Shown: positions 7,981-17,389, counted from the stretch's first letter. The stretch: DNA of 64,000 bases from Gynurincola endophyticus (GCF_003991195.1 NZ_RCWL01000004.1:248001-312000); one strand, 5' to 3'. Notes: generated by a model from the sequence alone, not told the origin. A program made the numbers and translations.

Positions 7981-10680
7981 CTATTTGATGGATCTCCGGC
8001 CCGATAAGCGGATTTTTTCGGTTAATTTATGCGTAAATGAAGTGTTTTTCTGCAATTCTTCTATAGATAGATGCATTCTGTATTTCCAGTAATAATTTGG
8101 AATTGCAGGAACATTGATTCTTTCTTCTTCCGGATGAACTCTTCTGATAGAACCGTCCATACCCAATAAATCCTGAATCTGGAAAATTGCCCACATTGCC
8201 GGAGAGTAAAAGTGCTGATCAATTATTTTTTCATTGATCCAGTCTTCGCAATAGAACGGTGCATCGCCGTACTCATTCAGAATATTGTTATAGAACCTTT
8301 GTGTTTTCTGTAAATCTTCTTCCCACCAGCCGCGAATGGTACTCATGTCGTGGGTAGACGGAGTTACTACAGACAAGTAAGGAGCATCTTTCGGATGGAA
8401 AAATTCGATCCCTGCTTCTTTAGGCATACGCTGAATCTCGAGACTTAAAATCCCTAACTGTTGCATTACATCAGGAACACAATTTGGCACCATACCCAGG
8501 TCTTCGCCACAAATCAGCATATTGGTAGCTGCCTTTAACGCAGGTAGTTTATTCATTGCCGCTTTTCTCCAGAATTCATCCTGGCGTTGAAAGAAATAAT
8601 AGTTGTACAAATGCTCCAGCTTCGCCTGAACGTCATGACTTAGATGCTTAAACGAATAAGTATCTCTAATACCAAATCTGAAATGATAACGACCATTTTC
8701 TTCAATAAAAATCAGATTAGAAATCAAATCATACAAACCTTGTTTGATTTTTTGATTTTCTTCTGTTGATTCGAGTTCACTAAAATGAGCTTCAACTTTC
8801 CGTTGTGTATTAAATTCTTCTTTTAACTGATATTGCTGGTGGTGGTTGGATACAAGATATTGCTGAAATTTTGATTGATTCGGACCAAACATATCCCACA
8901 AAACGGCGTCACTGATATATGGAGAACAGAATCTTTCATGACTAAACCAGCCGATCTGCGCTTCTATTTCATTTTGCTCTAAAGGCAATGCCTGCACAAA
9001 GTATCCCAGAATTCCTTCAACCGAATGCATTGGAATGCTCCAGATACGGAAGAAACCAAGAATATGATCGATTCTGAAAGCATCAAAATAATAACTCATC
9101 TGGTGAAATCTTTTTTTCCACCAGGAGAAGCCGTCCGCTTCCATTTTTTCCCAGTTATAGGTTGGAAATCCCCAATTCTGACCTTTTACTGCAAAATCAT
9201 CCGGAGGTGCACCGGCCTGCATATCCATATGATAAAGATCCGGTTCTATCCAGGCGTCTACTCCGTAACGGTAAATACCTATCGGGATATCACCTTTGAT
9301 GATAATTCCTTTTTCGTGCGCATATGCTACGGCGTCAGACAACTGACTGTGCAGATGATATTGAACGAAATAATGGATAGCAATTTTATGATGATGTTTT
9401 GCTTTTGTATGACTTAGCTTCTCTATTTCACTTTCTGTATACACAGAATGCTCAGGCCACTGGTTAAAATCAGGAGTTCCATATAAATCTCTCAAATAAC
9501 AAAATGCAGCATACGGTACCAGCCAATGTTCATTTTCTTTAAAGAAACTTTTATACTCTTTAGAGTCAAAACAGCTTTTATGTTGTTTATCGTAAAGCTG
9601 ATGAATAATATCCCATTTAAACTGCATTACTTCCTCATACCGTACTTCAGCAGCTTCATTCAAGACCTGTTTTTTAGCCTCGTAAGGTTCTACCAGTTTA
9701 TGATACTTACTACCAGCCAGTTCAAATACATCCAGGTATAAAGGGTGTAAAGCAAAAGCAGAGATAGCTGCATATGGATAGGTATCCTTCCAGGTGTGTG
9801 TGGCAGAAGTATCATTTACCGGTAACAACTGAATCAGTTGCAAACCGGTTGTAGCACACCAGTCAGCCAGATTTTTAATAGAGCTGAACTCCCCTACTCC
9901 GAAATTGCTTTCGGTTCTTAAAGAAAATACCGGAATAGCAACACCGGCTCCTTTAAACTCATCATTTTTCATCTGCACAAATCCATCATGCACAATTGTA
10001 AGATCTTCATGCTGCTCTTCGTGCAGCAGTCTGTTATCGCCCGGTTCATAAGCAACAAACTGTTGTTGCTCTATATTGTATATACCGTATTTATATTCCA
10101 GCGGTAATTCATATGTAGAAATGGACAATGCCAACGTATACCAGTCACCTTCTTTCTGAAGAATAGCCGGTTGCTGTGTATCCCAGTTGCCTAAAGTATT
10201 ACCGTTACCCAGTAAACATACCACTTCATTCTTTTTCAGTAAAGGAGCTTTTACTTTGAAAAGATGAGTAATTTTTTTATTGAGTTTTTGTTTTTTAAGA
10301 TGGTAGTTGTTAACGGGCAGCAGGTATTCCTGAAAAGGATTGGTAAAAAATGCATTTTCGATAGTTCCGGCATGGTTCCAGGTATCAATTACCTGAATAG
10401 AATGATGCGGTAAATCATGTACCGGAATCAAACGGTCATTACCCCATTCCTGAATGGTTAAACCGCTTTCATTCGTTAAAATATATTTGTATTGAATCGG
10501 ATCTTTGATGGAATTGGCATCCACTTCAATTTCTCCGTACCACAAAGAAGAATTGTACCACTTTAGGGGAAGAGCTTTGGATACCGTATTATTGCCTAAC
10601 GCGTCTATATTTCCCATTACAGACAATTGCTGTCCGTAAAGGGTACTAAATCTCACAAAAAAATAAATCTTCATTTTCAA
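7981..10680 (-). CDS. malQ: 4-alpha-glucanotransferase (GH77) with two N-terminal CBM20 domains, DPE2-like
   Basis: An 899-residue amylomaltase. Two starch-binding CBM20-type domains occupy ~4-105 (SVMGNIDALGN) and ~138-235 (LLGNGNTLGNWD), followed by the GH77 barrel from ~245 (VFSLRTESNFGVGEF). GH77 catalytic residues are visible as D538 (FRIDH, nucleophile), E726 (GEDLG, acid/base) and D778 (STHDMST). The barrel carries an insertion around 570-700. This double-CBM20 layout is that of plant cytosolic DPE2 and of Bacteroidota MalQ, and is much longer than E. coli MalQ. It transfers maltosyl/glucosyl units in maltodextrin metabolism. No signal peptide is seen, so it is cytoplasmic. An alternative ATG lies two codons in. 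Confidence 0.95.
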   Translation of the reverse strand: MKMKIYFFVRFSTLYGQQLSVMGNIDALGNNTVSKALPLKWYNSSLWYGEIEVDANSIKDPIQYKYILTNESGLTIQEWGNDRLIPVHDLPHHSIQVIDTWNHAGTIENAFFTNPFQEYLLPVNNYHLKKQKLNKKITHLFKVKAPLLKKNEVVCLLGNGNTLGNWDTQQPAILQKEGDWYTLALSISTYELPLEYKYGIYNIEQQQFVAYEPGDNRLLHEEQHEDLTIVHDGFVQMKNDEFKGAGVAIPVFSLRTESNFGVGEFSSIKNLADWCATTGLQLIQLLPVNDTSATHTWKDTYPYAAISAFALHPLYLDVFELAGSKYHKLVEPYEAKKQVLNEAAEVRYEEVMQFKWDIIHQLYDKQHKSCFDSKEYKSFFKENEHWLVPYAAFCYLRDLYGTPDFNQWPEHSVYTESEIEKLSHTKAKHHHKIAIHYFVQYHLHSQLSDAVAYAHEKGIIIKGDIPIGIYRYGVDAWIEPDLYHMDMQAGAPPDDFAVKGQNWGFPTYNWEKMEADGFSWWKKRFHQMSYYFDAFRIDHILGFFRIWSIPMHSVEGILGYFVQALPLEQNEIEAQIGWFSHERFCSPYISDAVLWDMFGPNQSKFQQYLVSNHHQQYQLKEEFNTQRKVEAHFSELESTEENQKIKQGLYDLISNLIFIEENGRYHFRFGIRDTYSFKHLSHDVQAKLEHLYNYYFFQRQDEFWRKAAMNKLPALKAATNMLICGEDLGMVPNCVPDVMQQLGILSLEIQRMPKEAGIEFFHPKDAPYLSVVTPSTHDMSTIRGWWEEDLQKTQRFYNNILNEYGDAPFYCEDWINEKIIDQHFYSPAMWAIFQIQDLLGMDGSIRRVHPEEERINVPAIPNYYWKYRMHLSIEELQKNTSFTHKLTEKIRLSGRRSIK

Positions 10681-10977
10681 ATGTTTATCGTCAAATAGCC
10701 CCCGGTTCCCCAGCAGGCAAGCAATATCTCACGAAAATATACAAAGTGTACTAAATACACAATTAATTTCTCAGGAATTACAACTAATGTGGGAAATTCC
10801 TGCTTTTGTGTTTACAAATTTTTAAATTAGCTACCACAATAATCTATAAGACAATGTATATCAATTATTTAGAATCATGATTTTACAAAATGAAAAAACT
10901 TTTGAAAATTTTTCATTACTAAGTATATGATTATTACCTGTTTAGCCTTACCTTCGCACAAATTTAAAGTTCTAATC

Positions 10978-11133
10978 ATGGAAACATCTAAAAAGTCTAC
11001 TGGTCTATACTGGTTTTTGTTTTTGCTATCGACAGCAGCATTTTTATTCGCATGTTTTGCGCATTGGGAGTATTTAACCATGATTATTCCTTTCGTTTGC
11101 ACTTTCTTTGTGAAAGCGCTGGACATTATCTAA
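10978..11133 (+). CDS. 51-residue predicted membrane peptide
   Basis: METSKKSTGLYW... then hydrophobic stretches at ~11-28 and ~32-46, giving one or two membrane segments with a short Lys-rich N-terminus. The ATG at 10978 fits better than an upstream in-frame codon at 10927. A -7-like TACCTTCG (10949-10956, one mismatch) lies 21 bases upstream, and a very strong terminator follows 20 bases after the stop, so this is a self-contained transcription unit. I do not recognise a family. The high fraction of aromatic and hydrophobic residues and the clean flanking signals argue for a real gene. Confidence 0.6.
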   Translation: METSKKSTGLYWFLFLLSTAAFLFACFAHWEYLTMIIPFVCTFFVKALDII

Positions 11134-11153
11134 TCAGTATATCTCAAAATATT

Positions 11154-11188
11154 AAAAGCCTCCTCAACTTTGTTGAGGAGGCTTTTTT
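11154..11188. terminator. Strong bidirectional terminator
   Basis: 11-bp perfect stem GCCTCCTCAAC / GTTGAGGAGGC (11158-11168 and 11172-11182), loop TTT, flanked by AAAA and TTTTTT. It serves the small peptide gene and probably also the L,D-transpeptidase gene on the other strand. A second hairpin (GGGTAGTG/CACTACCC, 11196-11216) sits directly after it. Confidence 0.85.
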
Positions 11189-11221
11189 ATATCCCGGGTA
11201 GTGTGACACACTACCCAGGTC

Positions 11222-12397
11222 TTATAATGAAATATCTATTCCCTGTGTTAATCGCATAGCAACATCTCTACCTAATCTTCTGGCAGGAATATATCTCGGT
11301 AAAGCTTCAAAAGCATCTACCACTTTCTCATTAATGAGCTTGTTTCCCCCTTTAGTAACTTCTGCAAAAACAACTTTCCCTTTCTGATCTACAATGTACT
11401 CTACAGTAAGATAAGTTTTACTGAAGCTACCGCTCATATGAACCTTCATGTCATTCGATAACTTATCCAGAAACTTTTGAAAAGCGGCATATCCCCCCTG
11501 AAACTGCGGTAGCTGATCCACTACTTTAGAAATGGAATCTTCAGGAAATGTATTGATTCTTACCGGCGACTCTACATGCACCGGAACAATCGGTTCGTTG
11601 ATTCTGATAAATGTTTCTTTTAACGGTTGTACTACATACTCCCCCCTTCTGTTTACCATTATCAATGGCAGGTCAGCATGCATATTAAAGTAATCGTAAG
11701 CCTCTTTCAGTGGCTGTACAAAACTTCTGTATTCCGGATAATTACGCGCATAGTTATTCAGGTAATCAACACTTCTTTTTACATCAAACCTGATCGGAAA
11801 TATATGAACCGGAATAAAGTCTTGCCCTTCGTTGATCGCGTGAGCTGCCAATATATATAAATCTTCAATCTGATTATCCGTAATCGGAATACAACCTGTT
11901 GTAACGCACGACCCGTGAATATAAATATCACCACCGGGTTGATGCGCATCGCTTAATACTTTATCACTGGCGTTTGGATAATTGAGTCCTAACGACAAAT
12001 GATACATGCTTTTAGGATTGAATTCATTGACGTAGTAAAATCCTTCCGGCACCTGAAAGTCACCCTGTAAACGTTTAGGACCTAAAGTACCGGCCAAAGC
12101 ACAAACTTTATAAGTTTTGAATAATTTAAACGATTCGTTTTTCTGGTACTTTACCCATACTTCGAGCTCACTATCGTATTTAAAAGAGCGGATATAAATA
12201 TAGCGGGCAGGCCAGGCAAGATTCTTATCACTAAACTCTTTCTGTAAATTTTGTAATTTCTTATAATATGCCGCATTGATGCGCGGGAACTTTTTTTGAT
12301 ATTCAACAAAGTTGGCATTGGCAGCTGCCGTTCCTTGAGAAAACGAGAGGAATGGCAACACCACCAAACAACCCAATAATACTATAAATAAGCGCAT
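11222..12397 (-). CDS. L,D-transpeptidase (YkuD) with TonB-C-like C-terminal domain
   Basis: Exported 391-residue protein. The signal peptide MRLFIVLLGCLVVLPFLSFSQG begins at the ATG at 12397; the longer frame starts at a TTG and lacks this logic. The catalytic YkuD motif IHGSCVTTGCIPI is present, with H161 and nucleophile C169, as in murein L,D-transpeptidases of the ErfK/YafK group. Residues ~294-391 (QLPQFQGGYAAFQKFL ... LTVEYIVDQKGKVVFAEVTKG ... ALPRYIPARR) match the pattern of the TonB C-terminal domain. The role would be murein cross-linking or attachment at the envelope; the TonB-like part may bind a partner. No membrane anchor other than the signal peptide is seen. Confidence 0.85.
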   Translation of the reverse strand: MRLFIVLLGCLVVLPFLSFSQGTAAANANFVEYQKKFPRINAAYYKKLQNLQKEFSDKNLAWPARYIYIRSFKYDSELEVWVKYQKNESFKLFKTYKVCALAGTLGPKRLQGDFQVPEGFYYVNEFNPKSMYHLSLGLNYPNASDKVLSDAHQPGGDIYIHGSCVTTGCIPITDNQIEDLYILAAHAINEGQDFIPVHIFPIRFDVKRSVDYLNNYARNYPEYRSFVQPLKEAYDYFNMHADLPLIMVNRRGEYVVQPLKETFIRINEPIVPVHVESPVRINTFPEDSISKVVDQLPQFQGGYAAFQKFLDKLSNDMKVHMSGSFSKTYLTVEYIVDQKGKVVFAEVTKGGNKLINEKVVDAFEALPRYIPARRLGRDVAMRLTQGIDISL

Positions 12398-12556
12398 TCC
12401 TTTATTTTTTGCTGATTTAAGCTTAAAGATACTCACAAAGTTCAAAACATTTTGCTAATTAACAGAATATAGAAATCGTTTAAAAAACAATATTATTGCC
12501 CTTGTTAAACAGTTTTACAGTGCGGGTAACTTTTGTATTTTCAAACTAACTTCAGA

Positions 12557-13822
12557 TTATGCCTTCGTCACTTCTGTATCAGAACTGAATTTTTTAAAAA
12601 CCGAACAAGCGATGTGTCCGCCAAAACCGAAGGTATTGCTAAGAGCAATGTTCACGGTTTTCTCTTTTGCGTTTCCCAGAATAATATCCAGTTGATCAAC
12701 AAACGCGGGTTCTATAACTGTTGAATGAATGGTCGGGGGAATCGTGTTTGTTTCTACTGCTTTAATACAAATAATTGCTTCTATGGCTCCTGCGGCTCCC
12801 AAAAGATGCCCTGTCATTGATTTAGTCGCACTGATTGAAACACCTGCATTTGGTCCGAAAATCCTTTCAATCGCTTTTAATTCACTCAGATCACCCATCG
12901 GTGTGGAGGTGGCGTGTGCATTTACATAATCGACCTCTCCGGCAGTGATGCCGGCATCTTCCAAAGCAAGTTTCATTCCTAAAAACGCTCCATCGCCCTC
13001 AGGGTGTGTTCCGGTAAGATGGTAAGCATCGGCAGCCATACTTCCACCCACAATTTCTGCTATGATGGGTGCATTTCTTCTGACGGCACTTTCATAACTT
13101 TCCAGAATAACCGCTCCGGCACCTTCACCCAGAACAAAACCATCTCTGTTTGTATCAAAGGGCTTTGAGGCCTGTAAATAATTTTCATTGTTCGTGGAAA
13201 GCGCTTTTGATGCATTGAATCCGCCAATAGAGCTTTCGGTAATTGACGCCTCAGAACCTCCGCTGATGATCATATCAGCTTTTCCCCAACGGATGTAGTT
13301 AAAAGCATCTACCAGCGCTGTATTACTCGCCGAACAAGCGGATGCGGTCGTATAGTTAACCCCGCGCAATCCATATTTAATCGAAATAACACCTGATGCG
13401 ATGTTAAGAATACGTTTAGAGATAAAAAACGGGCTAAAGCGTGGAATACCGTTGCCTGCTTTAAACTCCCCCACCTGTTCTTCAAATGTAGAAACACCCC
13501 CATCCCCCGAAGCCCAGATAACACCTACACGGTCACGATCTATTTTACTGAAATCAATTGCTGCGTTTTCAATTGCCTCCTGCACACTTGCCAAGGCATA
13601 TTGTGTAAAAAGGTCGTACTTTCTTACTTCCTGCTTTTCCAAATATAAGAGAGGATCAAAATTGCGCACTTCACAGGCAAACTTTGTTTTAAAATGAGTG
13701 GTGTCAAACCTGCTGATTAATTTAGCACCACTTTGCCCGGCAATCAACCCTTCCCAAAATTCATTCACGCTATTTCCTAAAGGAGTAATTGCTCCGATAC
13801 CTGTTATAACGACTCTTTTCAT
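12557..13822 (-). CDS. Beta-ketoacyl-[acyl-carrier-protein] synthase II-type
   Basis: A 421-residue condensing enzyme of the FabF family. Catalytic triad visible as C163 (ASACSAS), H303 (NAHATSTPMGD) and H339 (SMTGHLLGAAG); RRVVITG-type N-terminus MKRVVITGIGAITPLG. It condenses malonyl-ACP with acyl-ACP. It lies 7 bases downstream of a TetR gene with an operator, so it is probably an accessory, regulated KAS rather than the housekeeping FabF, which usually sits next to acpP. The substrate is unknown. Confidence 0.9.
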   Translation of the reverse strand: MKRVVITGIGAITPLGNSVNEFWEGLIAGQSGAKLISRFDTTHFKTKFACEVRNFDPLLYLEKQEVRKYDLFTQYALASVQEAIENAAIDFSKIDRDRVGVIWASGDGGVSTFEEQVGEFKAGNGIPRFSPFFISKRILNIASGVISIKYGLRGVNYTTASACSASNTALVDAFNYIRWGKADMIISGGSEASITESSIGGFNASKALSTNNENYLQASKPFDTNRDGFVLGEGAGAVILESYESAVRRNAPIIAEIVGGSMAADAYHLTGTHPEGDGAFLGMKLALEDAGITAGEVDYVNAHATSTPMGDLSELKAIERIFGPNAGVSISATKSMTGHLLGAAGAIEAIICIKAVETNTIPPTIHSTVIEPAFVDQLDIILGNAKEKTVNIALSNTFGFGGHIACSVFKKFSSDTEVTKA

Positions 13823-13829
13823 TGTTTAA

Positions 13830-14384
13830 TTAGTTAGTGAGTAACTCTTTTTTAATGGTTTCTTTCATCAGATTAAAATCTTTATCCTCAGTAACCCGGG
13901 ATAACTGAACAATTGCAATCATGTTGGTGATAATCAATAAAGCTTTTGTACGTGGGGCTTCCGAAAAATGAAATTCCTTTTTACACCTGCCCTCTTCTAA
14001 AAAATCTGTCACCCAGTTTAACATCACTTCCGAAAAATAGCGGAGTTTATCCTGTACCTCCACATCAAGTGTATTATAGTCCGTTGTCAGTGATCCCACC
14101 AAACAAACCTTATTGTGTTTTTTGATATCATCATAAATCAAAAAAAAGCGATCTAGCTTTTCAACAGCACATTTAACGGCAAATGCCTTTTGTATTTTTT
14201 GTAATTGCTGAATATGATATTCAATTACAGCTACTCCCAAATCGGTTTTCCGAGGAAAATAATGATGAATAGAAGGTTTCCGGATACCTACCACATTGGC
14301 AATATCTACAAAACTGAATGCATTGTATCCTTTTGCACGAATCAGCTGATCTGCCGTTTGAATAATGTGGTCGCGGGTAGTCAT
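13830..14384 (-). CDS. TetR/AcrR-family transcriptional regulator
   Basis: A 184-residue TetR-type repressor. The N-terminal HTH (RDHIIQTADQLIRAKGYNAF...DIANVVGIRKPSIHHYFPRKTDL) is clear; the C-terminal ligand domain is divergent. It is the first gene of an operon with the FabF-like synthase (7-base gap). A perfect inverted repeat overlaps the predicted transcription start, indicating autoregulation of the pair. The ligand may be an acyl compound, but that is inference. Confidence 0.9.
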   Translation of the reverse strand: MTTRDHIIQTADQLIRAKGYNAFSFVDIANVVGIRKPSIHHYFPRKTDLGVAVIEYHIQQLQKIQKAFAVKCAVEKLDRFFLIYDDIKKHNKVCLVGSLTTDYNTLDVEVQDKLRYFSEVMLNWVTDFLEEGRCKKEFHFSEAPRTKALLIITNMIAIVQLSRVTEDKDFNLMKETIKKELLTN

Positions 14385-14404
14385 CTTTTTTTACAAACAT
14401 ACAA

Positions 14405-14429
14405 ACCTACCAGTAGGTAGGCAAATATA
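14405..14429 (-). promoter_or_regulatory. TetR operator and -7 element of the tetR-fabF operon
   Basis: Inverted repeat ACCTAC-CA-GTAGGT at 14405-14418, and -7 element TATATTTG (minus strand) at 14422-14429. The operator covers the expected start of transcription, 21 bases before the ATG, a standard autorepression layout. Confidence 0.75.
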
Positions 14430-14592
14430 TTTTAAAAAACACTTATAGCATTGATTATCAATTTCAAAAAGAGTTTTAGATTGTTAAATGAAGTATATTA
14501 CTCAATCGTGTCTGGTAAAATTAGCCTTTCTCTTTCCGGATGTTTCGAATAAAGACATTGTGCTTGTATTGAAAAGTTTGTTATACCATAAA

Positions 14593-14630
14593 AAAAAGCT
14601 GTGTAGTATCAGATACTGCACAGCTTTTTT
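14593..14630. terminator. Terminator of the hppD gene
   Basis: Long stem AAAAAAGCTGTGTAGTATC / GATACTGCACAGCTTTTTT with a one-base apical A and one G-T pair; bidirectional A/T flanks. Lies 25 bases beyond the hppD stop. Confidence 0.85.
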
Positions 14631-14654
14631 ATATACTAAATGTCAGACTACATC

Positions 14655-15785
14655 TTACAAGTTACCGCGTTTTTCCTGCTCTCTTTCCAAAGCTTCAAAT
14701 AACGCTTTAAAGTTACCTTTTCCAAAACTTTTTGCTCCCTTACGTTGAATAATTTCGAAGAACAAAGTTGGACGATCCTCAACCGGTCTGGTAAAAATCT
14801 GTAACAGATAGCCTTCGTCATCGCTATCCACCAGAATACCTAATTCAGCAAGTGGTTTCAGGTCTTCGTCAATCTTACCGACTCTTTCTTCCAGATCATC
14901 GTAATAGCTGGTCGGAATACTTAAAAACTCTACTCCTCTGCTTTTAAGAGCAGTTACTGTTTCAATGATGTCATTGGTGGCTAAGGCTACGTGCTGTACT
15001 CCTTCACCATTATAGAAATCGAGATATTCTTCTACCTGCGATTTTTTCTTTCCTTCTGCAGGTTCATTGATCGGAAACTTTACATAACCATTACCATTAC
15101 TCATTACCTTACTCATTAAAGCAGAGTACTCTGTAGAAATATCATTATCATCAAAGCTCAGGATATTTCTGAAGCCCAGCACCGTTTCATAGAAACCTAC
15201 CCATTTATTCATCTGGTTCCAGCCAACATTACCAACGCAGTGGTCTACATACTGTAAGCCGGTTGAAGTCGGATTATATTCAGATTTCCATTCTACGAAA
15301 CCAGGTAAAAAAACACCGTTGTACTGGCCTCTTTCAATGAAGTAATGTAATGTATCGCCATAGGTTTTGATAGCACTTACCACTACTTTTCCATGTTTGT
15401 CTTCTAAAACGGTTGGTTCCATTGCAGACTCGCCACCGCGTTTGGTGGTTTCTTTCCAGGCACTGGTAGCGTCTTCTACCTTTAATGCCAGCACTTTCAC
15501 GCCGTCACCATGTTTGTAAATATGATCAGCAATTTCATTGTCAGTACGTAAAGGGGTTGTAAAAACAAAAGTCAACTTGTTTTGACGAACTGCATAACTG
15601 GCTCTATCACGCACACCTGTTTCCGGACCGGAATAAGCAAGCGATTGAAAACCAAATGCTGTTTTATAAAAATGTGCTGCTTGTTTGGCATTACCTACGT
15701 AAAACTCTACGTAATCGGTACCGTGTAATGGCAAAAAGTCTGTATGCGCAGCAGCCTGCATACCAGACGCAATCGGTGTAGACAT
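14655..15785 (-). CDS. hppD: 4-hydroxyphenylpyruvate dioxygenase
   Basis: A 376-residue Fe(II)-dependent dioxygenase that converts 4-hydroxyphenylpyruvate to homogentisate in tyrosine breakdown. It has the two vicinal-oxygen-chelate halves. Iron ligands are visible as H182 (VDHCVGNV), H265 (GVQHVAL) and E344 (LFFEIIQRKG), and the C-terminal helix with SFGKGNFKALFE is present. Full length. No other homogentisate-pathway gene is adjacent in the window. Confidence 0.95.
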   Translation of the reverse strand: MSTPIASGMQAAAHTDFLPLHGTDYVEFYVGNAKQAAHFYKTAFGFQSLAYSGPETGVRDRASYAVRQNKLTFVFTTPLRTDNEIADHIYKHGDGVKVLALKVEDATSAWKETTKRGGESAMEPTVLEDKHGKVVVSAIKTYGDTLHYFIERGQYNGVFLPGFVEWKSEYNPTSTGLQYVDHCVGNVGWNQMNKWVGFYETVLGFRNILSFDDNDISTEYSALMSKVMSNGNGYVKFPINEPAEGKKKSQVEEYLDFYNGEGVQHVALATNDIIETVTALKSRGVEFLSIPTSYYDDLEERVGKIDEDLKPLAELGILVDSDDEGYLLQIFTRPVEDRPTLFFEIIQRKGAKSFGKGNFKALFEALEREQEKRGNL

Positions 15786-16288
15786 ATTTGTATGATTTAA
15801 GAAAAAGCTAAAAAAAGTTATATAGCCAAGGGAAATAAGAGGTTAGCTTAGTGAATCCATCGCTAAGCAAAGCATAAGCAGGCAATAATTATTGCGCTCA
15901 TCAGGGAAACATTTATGTGCGAAATCAGGTCGCATAATATGAATGTACGTCAATTTATTCAAATCCACAAAAATCGCGTGTTAAATCAAAAACAGGATGT
16001 TTGATAATGAAAAATGAAGAATGAAAAATTGAAATTGTACAATAACTCTTTGTAATTGAACATAACAAATGATATTAATTTCAGGAACTGCGTAGCCGTT
16101 ATTAATTATTAATTTTTAATTGACCTACGTACCCGTTTTCAATTTTCAACTTATTTAATTTATTATATAACACAGCCTGTCAGCCTTAAAACTTATAACT
16201 TATTCTCCTAATTCTGTAACAATCCCCCCCTCTATTCTGCTGATTTTTGCAGTTCAATAGCTTATCGCACTGAATCAAATTCATTTCA
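15786..16288. other. Divergent intergenic region with a dispersed repeat
   Basis: About 500 bases between hppD and the saccharopine-dehydrogenase-like gene. It holds a copy of a dispersed repeat (about 16005-16121) and no open frame of note. Promoters of both genes must be here but were not pinned down. Confidence 0.5.
16005..16121 (+). repeat. Dispersed intergenic repeat, family 1, copy 1
   Basis: About 115 bases with AT-rich, roughly inverted ends (AATGAAAAATTG... / ...AATTTTTAATT) and a conserved core GAACTGCGTAGCC at 16085-16097. A second copy lies at about 56783-56898 in the same orientation; ATAATG...CTTTnTAATTGAACA...TTCAG/TTTCAG...core...TTAATTTTTAATT can be aligned by eye across both. 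Confidence 0.7.
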
Positions 16289-17341
16289 ATGAAAAAAATT
16301 TTAATCATCGGCGGCTACGGAGCAGTGGGCAGTATTATCACCCGCCACCTGGCAAAACTTTTTCCGCATCAGATCATTGTTGCCGGTCGAAGTATTCAAA
16401 AAGCACGACAGTTTGCAGCAACGTTAGACCATACAATTATTCCTCACGAACTTGATTTATCAAACCTGGCTTCTACGGATATATTCAATGATACCGGTAT
16501 GGTCATTATGTGTATCGACGATCAATTCGTTCGGGTAGCGAATCTTTGTGCTGACCTTGGTATTCATTATATTGATATTACTGCCAATCAAAATATCATT
16601 TCAAAAATTGAGCAACTACATTCCAAAGCTATACTTAATAAAAGTAGCATGTTATTAAGTGTAGGCCTGGCGCCGGGTATTACCAACCTGCTTGCACAAC
16701 ATTGTACAGAAAAGCTGAAAGAAGTTCAGGCGGTGGATATCTCTATTTTATTGGGATTGGGAGAACAACACGGAGAACATGCGTATAAATGGACTTTTGA
16801 CAATATTCATTCTTCTTATTCCTTAAAAAACGGTGATCAGACAACCCTTGTAAAGAGTTTTACTCAACCGAAAACAACAGAACTGATAGGAAAACGCCGC
16901 TTTTATCTCTTTAATTTTTCAGACCAGCATACTTTATCAAAAACTACATCCATTCAAAAGGTAACAACACGTATGGCTTTTGATTCAAGGTTTCTTACAC
17001 AAAGTATCGGGCTATTAAGAAAAACCGGTATTACAAAAATTTTTACCCGGGAGAAAATTCAACATTTCATGATTGCTTTATTCAGAAAACGAATGATCGG
17101 TTCTGATGTTTTTGCAGTAAAAGCCGAAGCTGTAAATGCTTTTAATGAAAAATATGCCTGTAGCGTAAAAGGTTATGGTGAAGGAAAGATGACTGCATTT
17201 TTTGCAGTACAAACTGCTTTACTGATGTTACAGCAATCAGCGCCATCCGGTGTTCATCATTCGCATAGATTCATTCAAAACATTCCCGGTTTTTTAACAA
17301 CACTACAAACATTTGATGAGAACATTCAAATAGAATTTTAA
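16289..17341 (+). CDS. Saccharopine dehydrogenase-like NAD(P)-binding protein
   Basis: A 350-residue protein with an N-terminal Rossmann fold (MKKILIIGGYGAVGSIITRHLA) and the saccharopine-dehydrogenase-like arrangement: DLSN strand, then MVIMCIDDQFVRVANLCADLGIHYIDIT. The C-terminal half is less conserved. Proteins of this family include many short-chain oxidoreductases of unknown substrate, so no specific reaction is assigned. Monocistronic, followed by a hairpin terminator. Confidence 0.8.
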   Translation: MKKILIIGGYGAVGSIITRHLAKLFPHQIIVAGRSIQKARQFAATLDHTIIPHELDLSNLASTDIFNDTGMVIMCIDDQFVRVANLCADLGIHYIDITANQNIISKIEQLHSKAILNKSSMLLSVGLAPGITNLLAQHCTEKLKEVQAVDISILLGLGEQHGEHAYKWTFDNIHSSYSLKNGDQTTLVKSFTQPKTTELIGKRRFYLFNFSDQHTLSKTTSIQKVTTRMAFDSRFLTQSIGLLRKTGITKIFTREKIQHFMIALFRKRMIGSDVFAVKAEAVNAFNEKYACSVKGYGEGKMTAFFAVQTALLMLQQSAPSGVHHSHRFIQNIPGFLTTLQTFDENIQIEF

Positions 17342-17355
17342 CATCAACCCATAAA

Positions 17356-17382
17356 AATCCGGTTGCTGATACAACCGGCTTT
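17356..17382. terminator. Bidirectional terminator
   Basis: Stem CCGGTTG / CAACCGG (17359-17365 and 17372-17378), loop CTGATA, flanked by AAAAAT and CTTTTA, between two convergent genes. Confidence 0.75.
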
Positions 17383-17389
17383 TACCTGT

